DNA from: Planctobacterium marinum
GTDB lineage: Bacteria > Pseudomonadota > Gammaproteobacteria > Enterobacterales > Alteromonadaceae
Direction of reading: 5' to 3'
Length of the DNA: 64,000 bases
Assembly: GCF_020687805.1 (NCBI RefSeq)
Contig: NZ_JAJEWQ010000004.1
Coordinates: 124,001-188,000, forward strand
Made by a program: the position numbers and the translations under genes. Positions 1 through 8,338 of this stretch are shown here, piece by piece (within the stretch, counting starts at the first letter, position 1; every line of letters starts with the position of its first letter). The notes under the pieces are model-generated. The model saw only the letters and a list, made by a program, of their open reading frames with translations. It was not told where the DNA came from and ran no database searches.

Positions 1-1232
1 TCAATATGATCTGGCAACTTTACCCATAGTGTCAGACCTCCGTCGGGTACGCTAAAACCCTGATGGTTACACCAGTTGTTGTTCAGGGCAGTAATCAGGT
101 TGTCACGCCGCTGTTTCAGGCGTTGGCGATATCGGTTCAGAAGGCGTCGGTAATGGCCTTCAGCCAGAAACTTAGCGACTCCGGATTGTACCGACTGACT
201 GCCAGACAGTTGATTAACCAGTTTCAGGTAAGTCATTTTTTCATGCAGTTTGCCACCACTAAACCAACCGATACGCAAATCCCGTGACAGTGATTTGGAG
301 AAAGAACTGCATAAAATCACCTGCCCCAGTTGATCAAAATGTTTCAGTGGCTCTGGCTGCAGGCTAAACCCCAATTCTCCATAAATATCGTCTTCTATGA
401 GGAAAAACTGGTGTTGTTGTGCCAATGCCACCAGTTTTTGTTTTTCATGATAAGGCATGCAGGCACCGGTAGGTGTGCTGTAACTGGGGGTAACGACACA
501 GGCTTTCACAGGCCAACGGGTGATCACTTTACACAGTGCCTCGACACTCATCCCGGAACTGCTGGAACAAGGGATCTCGAGTACTTTTAAGCCCAGTTGT
601 TGGGCGATTTGTAACACCCCATAAAACGCCGGACTTTCAATTGCTATGGTGTCACCAGGCTGACAACAGGCTGTTAACGCGATAAACAAGCTGTTCTGGC
701 AGCCAGAGGTAATACAGATTTCGTCTACATCCAGGGCACAGTTGCGGGCCTTATATTGTTTTTGAATTTGAGCCCGTAAGGATCTGTCACCTTCAGGCGG
801 ACCGTAATACAAGGCGTTTTCCTGAGCCCGCTGTCGCTGTGCCCGGCTGATGTCGCGATGTAATATTTCAATGTGGGGCGGATGATCGTGCAGAGGTGCC
901 GATGGAAACACATCAAATGCTGCACCGCGTGCCATTATTTGTTGAAAAATATGAGGCACATCTACTAACTCAGGAGGGCTTTCATATGCCATTCCCGGTA
1001 CGACTTGCTGTTCTTTTTCGGCAGCTTTGACGTAATAACCTGAGCGTGGTCGCGCTTCCACCAGACCTTGTGCCTCCAGGTAGTGCAGGGCATGTTGCAC
1101 AGACACTTTGGCCAGACTGAATTCCTGGCTGAGCTGCCGAATGGAAGGCAACTTGTCGCCTGCCTGCAAGATGTGTTGTTCGATGCGCTTGCTCAATAGT
1201 CTGGCAAGCTGCTGGTATTTAAATTCGCTCAT
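1..1232 (-). CDS. MocR-family (GntR/aminotransferase) transcriptional regulator, partial
   Basis: The minus-strand frame is open from an ATG at 1232 to the left edge, so about 410 residues are seen and the C-terminus is missing. Residues about 8-70 form a GntR winged helix (start MSEFKYQQLARLLSKRIEQ, with the typical KLPSIRQLSQEF). From about residue 110 on it is a fold-type I aminotransferase domain, with the PLP lysine in SSFSKSLSRDLRIGW. This is the usual MocR architecture, in which PLP or an amino compound controls DNA binding. The gene diverges from ccoG, and two 16-bp direct repeats lie between them. The target is unknown: PdxR, TauR, GabR and many orphan MocR proteins share this layout. 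Family assignment is firm, specific function is not. Confidence 0.9.
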   Translation of the reverse strand, partial: MSEFKYQQLARLLSKRIEQHILQAGDKLPSIRQLSQEFSLAKVSVQHALHYLEAQGLVEARPRSGYYVKAAEKEQQVVPGMAYESPPELVDVPHIFQQIMARGAAFDVFPSAPLHDHPPHIEILHRDISRAQRQRAQENALYYGPPEGDRSLRAQIQKQYKARNCALDVDEICITSGCQNSLFIALTACCQPGDTIAIESPAFYGVLQIAQQLGLKVLEIPCSSSSGMSVEALCKVITRWPVKACVVTPSYSTPTGACMPYHEKQKLVALAQQHQFFLIEDDIYGELGFSLQPEPLKHFDQLGQVILCSSFSKSLSRDLRIGWFSGGKLHEKMTYLKLVNQLSGSQSVQSGVAKFLAEGHYRRLLNRYRQRLKQRRDNLITALNNNWCNHQGFSVPDGGLTLWVKLPDHI

Positions 1233-1243
1233 ACCGTTCAGTA

Positions 1244-1283
1244 TAACAAACTGTACCTAATTTAAGTTAATAAACTGTATCTA
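1244..1283. promoter_or_regulatory. Direct-repeat operator candidate between the MocR gene and ccoG
   Basis: TAACAAACTGTACCTA (1244-1259) and TAATAAACTGTATCTA (1268-1283) match at 14 of 16 positions and start 24 bp apart, in the same orientation. MocR regulators commonly bind two direct repeats in their own divergent promoter. This pair is therefore a good operator candidate. It is inferred from sequence and position only. Confidence 0.6.
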
Positions 1284-1340
1284 CTAATGACAGAGTGGCT
1301 GCATACACTGTTACACCATGTCTTAAGTGTGGAGAGTGTG

Positions 1341-2729
1341 GTGAAGAATTCCTGGGTGGCAGAGCAGAATGTTATCATTCGGACAGCTGTTTCCGATAGC
1401 AAGGTTGCAGCTGGCAAGATTTATATTCGCGAACAGTTTGGTCAGTTTCAGAGACTGCGGCGTCGACTGAATAGCCTGCTCCTGGCCGCTTTCGTGTTAT
1501 TGCCGTTACTGCGTTATCAGGGCCAGCAGGCAATATTGATTGATGTCGCCCGCCAGCGCATGGACATTTTTGGCTTGTCGCTGTTTCCTCAGGATTTACT
1601 GATACTGGCATTGCTATTTATGTTGGCGGCCTTCGTATTGTTTTTTGTGTCAAAACGATATGGCCGGGTGTGGTGCGGTTATACCTGTCCGCAAACCATC
1701 TGGACACTGATGTTTAACTGGATAGAAAGACGGGTTGAGGGAACGCATCATCAAAGCCAGGTGTTGGACAGACAAACCTGGAGCCACCAAAAAGTCACCC
1801 GAAAACTCTTAAAGCATCTGCTGTGGGCAATGCTTTCTTTACTTACAGCACTGGCCTTTATGGCTTATTTTGTGCCATCCGACGCCTTATATCAGGGGGT
1901 TGTTGGGTTCGAATTGTCTCCATTGATCACGGGCTGGGTTGCCTTTTTTACCTTGTGTACTTATCTCAATGCCGGTTTTCTGCGGGAGAAAATGTGTACA
2001 CACGCTTGTCCTTATTCCCGTTTTCAGGCAGCGCTGTTCGATGCTTCTACCAAACTGGTTGCCTATGATGCCATTCGTGGTGAGAGTCGTGGGCCGAGAA
2101 AGCGCAATACCCCGAAAGCCACAGGGCTGGGTGACTGCGTAGATTGCAAGTTGTGTGTTCAGGTTTGTCCGGTGGGCATTGATATTCGCGATGGTTTGCA
2201 ATACGACTGCATCAATTGTGGTTTATGCGTAGACGCCTGTGATGCCACTATGGCCCGTTTTAACTACCCCAAAGGCTTAATCAGATACGCCAGGCAGGCC
2301 ACGCCTGTCAAAGCCAACAGACTAAACCTCGGCTACGCGCTTACCATATTGTTGACCTTGTCAGCAATGGTGTATTGGGGCATAAGCCGCAATACGTTTG
2401 AGGTTAATTTACTGCGAGACCGTCAGGCTCTGTATCGCATCAATACCGCCGGAAAAGTCGAAAACACCTATCTGCTGAAAACGCTGAATAAGAGTCAGCA
2501 AGTGCGCAACTACAAGGTGTCTGTAGATAACAACCCGAACTTCAGCATCAGGAGCAGCCAGGTTTTTAGTGTCAAACCTGGTGAGTATCAGCTTACCGCT
2601 TTACCCGTTTCTTACCAGGGAACGCCGCAAAGTACTAAGCAGACTATTGCCTTTACTGTAGTAGATTTGCAATCCGGTGAAACACTGAATAGAACCTCAT
2701 CCTTTTATTCAGGTACAGGTGCCTGGTAG
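1341..2729 (+). CDS. ccoG: Cytochrome c oxidase accessory protein CcoG (FixG/RdxA family)
   Basis: A membrane ferredoxin-like protein that helps assemble cbb3-type cytochrome oxidase; family members are linked to copper reduction during CuB insertion. Several transmembrane segments are visible. The family cysteine motifs CGYTCPQTIW and CTHACPYSRFQ are present, followed by two 4Fe-4S clusters (CVDCKLCVQVCP and CINCGLCVDACD), then a last membrane helix and an IgG-like periplasmic C-terminal domain. The GTG at 1341 is preferred because GGAGAG precedes it and KIYIRE then falls near residue 26, as in other CcoG proteins. An ATG at 1287 would add 18 residues, has no ribosome site and abuts the operator repeats. 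No ccoNOPQ genes are in the window. Confidence 0.93.
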   Translation: MKNSWVAEQNVIIRTAVSDSKVAAGKIYIREQFGQFQRLRRRLNSLLLAAFVLLPLLRYQGQQAILIDVARQRMDIFGLSLFPQDLLILALLFMLAAFVLFFVSKRYGRVWCGYTCPQTIWTLMFNWIERRVEGTHHQSQVLDRQTWSHQKVTRKLLKHLLWAMLSLLTALAFMAYFVPSDALYQGVVGFELSPLITGWVAFFTLCTYLNAGFLREKMCTHACPYSRFQAALFDASTKLVAYDAIRGESRGPRKRNTPKATGLGDCVDCKLCVQVCPVGIDIRDGLQYDCINCGLCVDACDATMARFNYPKGLIRYARQATPVKANRLNLGYALTILLTLSAMVYWGISRNTFEVNLLRDRQALYRINTAGKVENTYLLKTLNKSQQVRNYKVSVDNNPNFSIRSSQVFSVKPGEYQLTALPVSYQGTPQSTKQTIAFTVVDLQSGETLNRTSSFYSGTGAW

Positions 2730-2750
2730 CGTTACGAATTGTTATTAAAC

Positions 2751-2764
2751 CGGCGAATTCGCCG
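2751..2764. other. 14-bp perfect palindrome downstream of ccoG
   Basis: CGGCGAATTCGCCG is a perfect palindrome 22 bp after the ccoG stop. As RNA it would form a short 5-bp hairpin with an AATT loop. No T-run follows, so it is at best a weak terminator. The remaining bases up to the YHS gene (to 2968) hold nothing else that I recognise apart from a purine-rich site just before that gene. Confidence 0.3.
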
Positions 2765-2968
2765 CTATTGATTGGCAAAGCAGGTAATAACCGGTCAGGA
2801 ATAATAGCCAGTTACCCGCAATCAGCTTGCCTGGACGAATGGCATCAATATGTGTCGCATCTGTTGCCTGGCGCTCCCTGAAATTTCATACCTTAAGTGA
2901 CAGGAAGTTTGAGAGTACAACTTCCCAACGGTTTTAAATTAACTTGAATAACCCTCTTAGGAAAAATT

Positions 2969-3445
2969 ATGAAAATCTCAAAAACGTTAAAATTTGCAGG
3001 TGTCGCTGCGTCTTTATTGATGAGCAGTCTGAGTTTCGCGTCTTCAATCAATCTGGGTGAAAACGATGTGGCCATTCATGGTTATGATCCGGTTTCATAT
3101 TTCACTCAGCACAAAGCGGTTGAAGGCAATGCAAAATACACTGCAACTCATGATGGTGCCATTTACCGCTTTTCCAGTGCTAAGAACCGCGATCTGTTCA
3201 AGGCAAATGCTGATAAATATGCGCCTCAATTTGGCGGCTATTGTGCGATGGGCGTGGCGTTAAACAAGAAGTTGGACGTTGACCCGGATGCTTTTTATAT
3301 CAAAAACGACAAGTTGTATTTGAATCTGAACAAAACCGTTCAGAAAAAGTGGATGGAAGATGTACCTGGAAACCTGAAAACCGCCTATCGGGTATGGGAC
3401 GGAATTGAAGGGTTGACCGTTGCCGAAGCCAATGCTGAGGAGTAA
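2969..3445 (+). CDS. Secreted YHS-domain protein
   Basis: A 158-residue protein with an N-terminal signal peptide (about residues 1-24, ending SLSFASS). It has a YHS-type domain: GYDPVSYFTQ, then the FSSAKNRDLFKAN segment and the GGYCAMGVALNKK segment. YHS domains are associated with metal-handling proteins, but no reaction is established for this secreted group. The start at 2969 follows a CTTAGGAAAAATT ribosome site. It is the first gene of a tight run (6 bp to the thioredoxin, then bufA, bufB, bufC), which suggests periplasmic metal or redox protection. The specific role is inferred. Confidence 0.85.
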   Translation: MKISKTLKFAGVAASLLMSSLSFASSINLGENDVAIHGYDPVSYFTQHKAVEGNAKYTATHDGAIYRFSSAKNRDLFKANADKYAPQFGGYCAMGVALNKKLDVDPDAFYIKNDKLYLNLNKTVQKKWMEDVPGNLKTAYRVWDGIEGLTVAEANAEE

Positions 3446-3451
3446 TGGTTG

Positions 3452-3778
3452 ATGCAAACCAATGCTCTGGAGTTGCTAAGTAATGGCCACGGTTACCCGG
3501 AGCCATTATTAATGTTGTGGTTTAGTGCTGAGTGGTGTGGCCCCTGCAGACAGCTGGAGCCCGTCATCAGTATGCTTTCACAAACGTTTGCAGGCGCTGT
3601 AAGGGTGGTGAAAGTGGATGCTGACAGAGAACAGGCACTATCCCAGCGATTTGGTGTGCGAGCCATCCCCACCTTAGTTTTGCTCAGTCACGACCAAACG
3701 CTGGGCACACAGGTGGGGTTATCCAGTTATCTGGAAATCAGTCAATGGTTGGAATCCAACCTAACCCCCGCTATTTAA
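3452..3778 (+). CDS. Thioredoxin-family protein
   Basis: A compact 108-residue thioredoxin fold with the classical active site WCGPC at residues 28-32 and the cis-proline segment RAIPTLVLL. No signal peptide is visible, so it probably acts in the cytoplasm as a dithiol reductase. The ATG at 3452 has GAGGAG 9 bases upstream; a TTG at 3449 is in frame but less likely. It sits between the YHS gene and the bufferin precursor gene (14 bp to the latter's start). A role in keeping cysteines of the precursor or its maturase reduced is plausible but not shown. Confidence 0.88.
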   Translation: MQTNALELLSNGHGYPEPLLMLWFSAEWCGPCRQLEPVISMLSQTFAGAVRVVKVDADREQALSQRFGVRAIPTLVLLSHDQTLGTQVGLSSYLEISQWLESNLTPAI

Positions 3779-3792
3779 TTGAGGAAATATTT

Positions 3793-4080
3793 ATGAATCG
3801 CAAACATGCAATTGCAGCTGCTGCTCTGGCGGTTGCGTTAACTACACTTGCTGCACCGGCACAGGCTGGTGGCAAAGAAAAATGTTACGGCATTGCCGCA
3901 GCAGGACAAAATGACTGTGGGAATCTGGCTGGCACGCATTCTTGTGCCGGTCAGTCAACGGTAGACAAGGACCCTGGTGAATGGAAATTAGTCGCTAAAG
4001 GCACCTGTGAAACCATGGGTGGCATGCTCAAAGCTGAGGCTAAAAAACGCTACAACGAAAGTAAAGCTGGAAAAAGCTGA
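3793..4080 (+). CDS. bufA: Bufferin-type precursor peptide (DUF2282, BufA-like)
   Basis: A 95-residue secreted peptide. Residues 1-25 are a signal peptide (hydrophobic core, cut after AQA). The mature part carries four cysteines at 31, 42, 51 and 72, in EKCYG, NDC, HSCAG and KGTCE contexts typical of the DUF2282 family. In described bufferin systems, cysteines of such peptides are converted to thiooxazole groups by a DUF692 enzyme with a DUF2063 partner, and the product binds copper in the periplasm. Both partners follow here. The ATG at 3793 is chosen because GAGGAA precedes it and because an upstream in-frame start would bury the signal peptide. Modification and metal are inferred from family. 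Confidence 0.88.
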   Translation: MNRKHAIAAAALAVALTTLAAPAQAGGKEKCYGIAAAGQNDCGNLAGTHSCAGQSTVDKDPGEWKLVAKGTCETMGGMLKAEAKKRYNESKAGKS

Positions 4081-4103
4081 TTAATATGACCAGGAGAAAG
4101 TCG

Positions 4104-5000
4104 ATGTTTGTAGAAAATCTGGCAAAACCACCTGTCGCCGGGCAACCGGCTGTGGGTGTAGGGTTGCGGTTTGAGCATTACCAGGATGTTTTGCAGCAAG
4201 CATCGCTCTCTGTGGATTTCTTAGAAATTCATGCAGAAAATTTTTTTGCAGAAAGTCCGGCGATAACTGAGTTTTTAGAGCAGGTTATCGCCAAAACGCC
4301 TTTGAGTATTCATGGTACATCAATGGGGCTGGGTTCTGCCGCCGGGGTTGACGGTCAGTATCTGAAGAAGTTTGCCAACCTTGTTAACAAAGTGAATCCA
4401 ATTTATGTCTCTGAGCACGCCTGTTTTACCTGGGGGCGTATCAATAATTCTCTGGTTCATGCCGGGGATTTACTGCCCTTGCGCTTTGACAAAAGCACGC
4501 TGCAAACTTTGGTGTCGAATATTGATCGGGTACAGCAAATACTGGGCAGACAAATTCTGATTGAAAATATTGTGTCTTATCATCGTTTTAAACATCAGGA
4601 ATACAGTGAAGCCGAGTTTCTTACTCAGGTCGCTGAGCAGTCGGGGTGTGGATTACTACTGGATCTCAACAATATTTTAATTAATTTGCACAATCATGAT
4701 TCGGGAAATTTGGCTGAAAAAGCCAGAAACTGGTTAGATATCATTCCGCAAAATAGCGTGGGAGAAATTCATCTGGCTGGCGCCAGCCCGGTGTTGCAGG
4801 GGAACTTATTGATAGATGATCATAGTCAGCCGGTTTCTGCGCAGTGCTGGGAACTCTTTCAGTATGCCAATTATCGTTTTCCACAAGCGGCAGTGCTGGT
4901 GGAATGGGACAATGATATTCCACAGTGGGGCGTGTTATTGGGTGAAGCCAATAAAGCGCGCCGGATTATCGATAACCTGGTGGAAGTCGAGGCAATATGA
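4104..5000 (+). CDS. bufB: DUF692 (MbnB/BufB-like) peptide-modifying iron enzyme
   Basis: A 298-residue TIM-barrel DUF692 protein. It is a non-haem iron enzyme of the family that makes oxazolone/thioamide groups in methanobactin (MbnB) and thiooxazoles in bufferins. Likely metal-binding residues are visible in order: FLEIHAEN (E41, H43, E45), SIHG (H70), SEHACF (E104, H105), IENIVSYH (E154, N155), LLDLNN (D187, N189), GEIHLAG (E221, H223), IDDH (H240) and VEWDNDIP. The ATG at 4104 has AGGAGAAAG six bases upstream and is preferred to an in-frame ATG at 4086. The gene follows bufA by 23 bp and overlaps bufC by 4 bp, so translation is probably coupled. Confidence 0.9.
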   Translation: MFVENLAKPPVAGQPAVGVGLRFEHYQDVLQQASLSVDFLEIHAENFFAESPAITEFLEQVIAKTPLSIHGTSMGLGSAAGVDGQYLKKFANLVNKVNPIYVSEHACFTWGRINNSLVHAGDLLPLRFDKSTLQTLVSNIDRVQQILGRQILIENIVSYHRFKHQEYSEAEFLTQVAEQSGCGLLLDLNNILINLHNHDSGNLAEKARNWLDIIPQNSVGEIHLAGASPVLQGNLLIDDHSQPVSAQCWELFQYANYRFPQAAVLVEWDNDIPQWGVLLGEANKARRIIDNLVEVEAI

Positions 5001-5758
5001 CGAATCTGACGTCTTCGGTCAGCGACTATCAGACACAGTTGCTGCAGGATATCTTTGGCGTCGAGAATACGGCATCAATAGAGCCACGTGCGCTGCAAAT
5101 CTATCAGGACAATGTGTTGTTGACGGCTGCCCGAAGTTTATCACTCACCTATCCGGTACTGGATAAAATGATAGGTAGCGACGCGCTTTTGGTGTTAAGC
5201 CGACGGTTGTTAAAGACTGAGCTACCGGATTCCGGGGATTGGGCAGACTGGGGAAGTCAATTGCATAGCTTACTGGAACAGAGCGAGTTACGGAGTGAAT
5301 ACCCCTATTTGCAAGACATTGCGCGACTGGAATGGCTGGTGAGCCAGGCGTCCCGCAGTCCGGCGACCCCGTTTGTGGCTGAATCACTGTCGCAGTTGGA
5401 GCAGCCAGATTTAAGTCAGGTATTTATGCAGCTTTCTCCCTCACTGTCATTGCTGGAAAGTGAATATCCCGTCTTACCCATGTGGCAGGCTCATCAAAAT
5501 CTGGCCAAAGGACAGGAGTTACCGGGGAGTGCTCTCGCTGCCATTGCTGAGATGGGGAGGCAAAACAATTATTGTGTTGTAGTTCAAACACCTGTCCGGC
5601 CTGACATCCACAGTCTGGATGCTGCGGAGTTTCAGTGGTTGAGGGGAATCACAGCAGGTTTAAGTGTTTCGGCGTTACTTGATACTTACCCCGGCGTTGA
5701 CTTTGTAAAGTGGCTTTCAATCGCTATTGAAAAACACTGGCTGTTGCGTTTCTGTTAA
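4997..5758 (+). CDS. bufC: DUF2063 (MbnC/BufC-like) partner of the DUF692 enzyme
   Basis: A 253-residue protein with the N-terminal DUF2063 helical domain (LQIYQDNVLLTAARSLSLTY and the following helices), as in MbnC and BufC, which form heterodimers with the DUF692 enzyme and help recognise the peptide. The ATG overlaps the bufB stop (ATGA), a strong sign of stoichiometric co-expression. The C-terminal half is less conserved but ends in the expected GVDFVKWLSIAIEKHWL segment. No DoxX gene follows directly; the nearest one is at 7758-8234 on the other strand. Confidence 0.87.
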   Translation: MTNLTSSVSDYQTQLLQDIFGVENTASIEPRALQIYQDNVLLTAARSLSLTYPVLDKMIGSDALLVLSRRLLKTELPDSGDWADWGSQLHSLLEQSELRSEYPYLQDIARLEWLVSQASRSPATPFVAESLSQLEQPDLSQVFMQLSPSLSLLESEYPVLPMWQAHQNLAKGQELPGSALAAIAEMGRQNNYCVVVQTPVRPDIHSLDAAEFQWLRGITAGLSVSALLDTYPGVDFVKWLSIAIEKHWLLRFC

Positions 5759-5992
5759 GTGTTCGAAGCATCGGCATCAACAATCATTTCATCTCACATC
5801 CCATTTCCCTATAACTATTCCACTTTATAACGAGGCTCTCTGCGGGGTATACGCACTTCGACCTTAGAGCATTGAAACAAACGCTGAGTGTGTGAACATT
5901 TCAAGGTTTCGGTTCAATAAAAAAGAGTATCTGCGCTTTTCTGCGGTATCAACTCACTATCATTACTGCTATTACATTGAATAGTGAGAACA

Positions 5993-6517
5993 ATGCCTAT
6001 GCGAGTACGACCTTTTTATGCCCTATTACTCAAGGGTTTTATCTTTTCTTTGTTGTTGACTGTGGATACTGCAACCGCACAGTCTGACGTTGAGAAATCT
6101 TTTTTGGCACCGGATTTTGTGTTTCAGTCAGGATCAGGCGAAGTGTTTAACTTTTATGATCGCCTGCAGACTCAGAAGAAACCAACTCTGGTGTATTTTT
6201 GGGCGACATGGTGTCCCTATTGCCGAAAAGCAACACCAAAAGTTGTGGCATTACATCAGCACTTTTCACAGGCCATTGATGTCCTGGCTATTAACGTTGG
6301 GATCAATGATTCGCCGGAGCGAATGGCAGAATATGTGCATTCATATCAAATGGACTTTCCGGTGATGTTTGATAAGGACAGCGAAATCAGTCAGCAGTTT
6401 CATGTGTTCGGTACCCCTGTTTTTGTCATTGTTTCTGATAGCGGTGAAATCATGTATCGCAGCCATCGCTATCCTGCGGGAATAGAAGACGCACTTTCAC
6501 CTCCCGCACAGCAGTAA
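5993..6517 (+). CDS. Periplasmic TlpA/ResA-like thiol-disulfide oxidoreductase
   Basis: A 174-residue exported thioredoxin-like protein. The signal peptide covers about residues 1-30 (hydrophobic stretch, cut near TATAQ). The active site is WCPYC at 73-77 and the cis-proline loop is FGTPVFVI. TlpA-type proteins reduce disulfides in the periplasm, often for cytochrome c or copper-site assembly. An ATG at 5993 is chosen; ATG 5999 and GTG 5984 are in frame and cannot be excluded. It lies 234 bp after bufC, so it may have its own promoter, and is followed closely by a small membrane-protein gene. Confidence 0.85.
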   Translation: MPMRVRPFYALLLKGFIFSLLLTVDTATAQSDVEKSFLAPDFVFQSGSGEVFNFYDRLQTQKKPTLVYFWATWCPYCRKATPKVVALHQHFSQAIDVLAINVGINDSPERMAEYVHSYQMDFPVMFDKDSEISQQFHVFGTPVFVIVSDSGEIMYRSHRYPAGIEDALSPPAQQ

Positions 6518-6536
6518 TCAGAAGGAAATGAGAAAA

Positions 6537-6722
6537 ATGTTGTCCTCGAGAATGTGGCAAGGTATTAAAACTGCACTGGTGGTGGGTACGGTTTTGTTGT
6601 GTATTAATCAATATGAAGTTTTATTGGGGCAGGCAAGCATCCAGCCGGTAAAAGCCATTTTGGGATATTGTGTGCCCTTTCTGGTTTTTCTTTACGGTAC
6701 TCACGCCACATCGTCACGTTAA
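6537..6722 (+). CDS. Small NrtS-like membrane protein
   Basis: A protein of about 61 residues with two predicted membrane segments (TALVVGTVLLCINQYEVLL and AILGYCVPFLVFLYG). The VVGTxLxxINQ...P(F/Y)xV pattern matches the short NrtS family, annotated as nitrate/nitrite transporter. AAGGA at 6522-6526 is ten bases before the ATG at 6537 but only one before the ATG at 6528, so the later start is preferred. It follows the TlpA-like gene by 19 bp. Transport of nitrate is family annotation only. Confidence 0.7.
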   Translation: MLSSRMWQGIKTALVVGTVLLCINQYEVLLGQASIQPVKAILGYCVPFLVFLYGTHATSSR

Positions 6723-6726
6723 TCAG

Positions 6727-6760
6727 GGCCGCTGTTGATGTATATCAATCCACAGCGGTC
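6727..6760. terminator. Hairpin between two convergent genes
   Basis: GGCCGCTG (6727-6734) pairs with CAGCGGTC (6753-6760), with one G-T pair, and TTGAT/ATCAA can pair inside it. It lies between the stop of the small membrane protein and that of the convergent 327-residue protein, where a shared terminator is expected. No clear T-run follows on either strand. Confidence 0.45.
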
Positions 6761-7742
6761 AATCCGTTAACAACGTCGGATAGAATCCATCCAGTGTGCC
6801 AAATTCATATAGTTTTGTCTGAACCTTACGGGCCTGACTACCGGAAACGGTGGGAACGCGAGACTGATCAACCTGGGCATTTAGTTGCGCCAAACTTTGT
6901 GCTAACTCCGGATTGCCTTGTGCGGCGCGGGTGCGAAGCGAGAGTGATGCAAGGGCTAATATTGATATCCCGGTACTAAATCGATTGACCTTTTGAAAGC
7001 GAAAATGCTCAGCAACATACGCGTCGCTTGCTGCGATCAATGCATCCACAAGTAAGTGTAAAAACACATTAGGGCTGGCTGATGGCAGGATAAGTGTCAG
7101 AATTTGTGACGTGTGTAGTGACAGGTGGATATCCTCTTGCTCCGGGAGCCGCAGGTCTAACAGGATTTGCGTGTTGCGCCGTTTTTCAATATTCACCATT
7201 TGGATTGGCTTGCCATCAAAGGTCAGATTTTTTGTCAGTATTGTTAAATGCTGTTTGAAGGCTGAAAACGAACAGTCTTCATCACGGTGGCTTAACTGGG
7301 CTGCGTGTTTTGCGATCAGGGGGAGATCCTGATGGGTACTAAACGGCGCGCTCCACTTGCCGTTTACCTGCAGTTTTAATAGTTCCCGGATTTCGTGTTC
7401 GCGCGCTTTTTTGACAGCTAAAAACAGGGTCTGAATAATTTCCGATGTGGGGGTTTGCGAATCGACGCGCCATTTACGGCCATATACGATCTTTTTATTG
7501 CCGCGTTTGTAGGTATCGTAACCTACGATCCCCACCTGTAGGTAAAGACCCGTAGTTTCATCTTCGCCCACGAAGAATAGGTAATTCTTGTCAAAACTAC
7601 ATTCCGCGACGATTTTTTCAATGGAGGATTTGGAGTGGGTGTAGCGCAAATAGTGCTGTGGAATACAATAATCCCCTTGTCCCAGTGGAACAAGGGGAGC
7701 ATGTGGGATTGGGGATTCACCATCATTCATTGCATTAATCAT
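6759..7742 (-). CDS. Conserved-looking protein of unknown function (327 aa)
   Basis: I do not recognise a family. The protein is soluble apart from a moderately hydrophobic stretch (STGISILALASLSLRT) near residue 265. It has a basic middle part (KRGNKKIVYGRKWRVD) and a C-terminal helical segment with QSRVPTVSGSQARKVQTKLYE. The start at 7742 may be four codons too long, since a second ATG follows at 7730. It shares the strand with the DoxX gene (15 bp gap), so the two are probably cotranscribed. Confidence 0.75.
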   Translation of the reverse strand: MINAMNDGESPIPHAPLVPLGQGDYCIPQHYLRYTHSKSSIEKIVAECSFDKNYLFFVGEDETTGLYLQVGIVGYDTYKRGNKKIVYGRKWRVDSQTPTSEIIQTLFLAVKKAREHEIRELLKLQVNGKWSAPFSTHQDLPLIAKHAAQLSHRDEDCSFSAFKQHLTILTKNLTFDGKPIQMVNIEKRRNTQILLDLRLPEQEDIHLSLHTSQILTLILPSASPNVFLHLLVDALIAASDAYVAEHFRFQKVNRFSTGISILALASLSLRTRAAQGNPELAQSLAQLNAQVDQSRVPTVSGSQARKVQTKLYEFGTLDGFYPTLLTD

Positions 7743-7757
7743 GACAACTGATAGCGC

Positions 7758-8234
7758 TTAAGCCAATGCGCAAGAAGACGAAGAACGGGACATTTTCGAG
7801 CGAACTATATGGTCAACCGACAACTTGCCTGCACCCCAGAAGGCAACCTGCAATAATAGCATTCCCCAGATTACATGACCGTTGAAGGCCGCCGGAGCCA
7901 TGTCTTCAAGACTGAGCACGGCGACCACATTCACCACACTCAAAACGATTGCGTTAAAGCGACTGGCGATCCCCAATGACAATAAAACCGGTGCTATCAG
8001 TTCGGCGATTGTTGCCAGGTATGCGGCCAGAACAAAATTCAGCAGGGGAACCTGGTATTCGTATTCAAACAAAAACAGGGTTGACTCCCAGTCATCAATT
8101 TTAGTTAAGCCGGATGCGAAGAATACCCAGGCCACATAAAATCGGGCAAACAAGGACAAAACGGGTTGCACCGGTGTTAGTAGCGATGACATCGATTCCA
8201 GGGATTTGAGTGTAGTGCTAATTAAACATTTCAT
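7758..8234 (-). CDS. DoxX-family membrane protein
   Basis: A 158-residue protein with four predicted transmembrane helices and the DoxX signature FYVAWVFFASGLTKIDDW near the N-terminus. The C-terminal tail is short and serine-rich. DoxX proteins are small quinone-related membrane proteins of varied role and often accompany DUF692/DUF2063/DUF2282 genes, which here lie 2 kb away on the opposite strand. GAGG lies upstream of the ATG at 8234. Its place in the copper-peptide system is inference from that habit. Confidence 0.85.
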   Translation of the reverse strand: MKCLISTTLKSLESMSSLLTPVQPVLSLFARFYVAWVFFASGLTKIDDWESTLFLFEYEYQVPLLNFVLAAYLATIAELIAPVLLSLGIASRFNAIVLSVVNVVAVLSLEDMAPAAFNGHVIWGMLLLQVAFWGAGKLSVDHIVRSKMSRSSSSCALA

Positions 8235-8338
8235 TTGATCTATACCTCAGTAGCAGTTTTTTGGGGTTTAACTATTCAATAGCGATGCAATCAATGTAGC
8301 TTTTTGACATACCGGTAATGAACCCATATGTCTTTTGT

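Noticed and set aside
1375-1611. Minus-strand open frame inside ccoG
   Set aside because: It is antisense to a gene with clear CcoG motifs and has no start signals.
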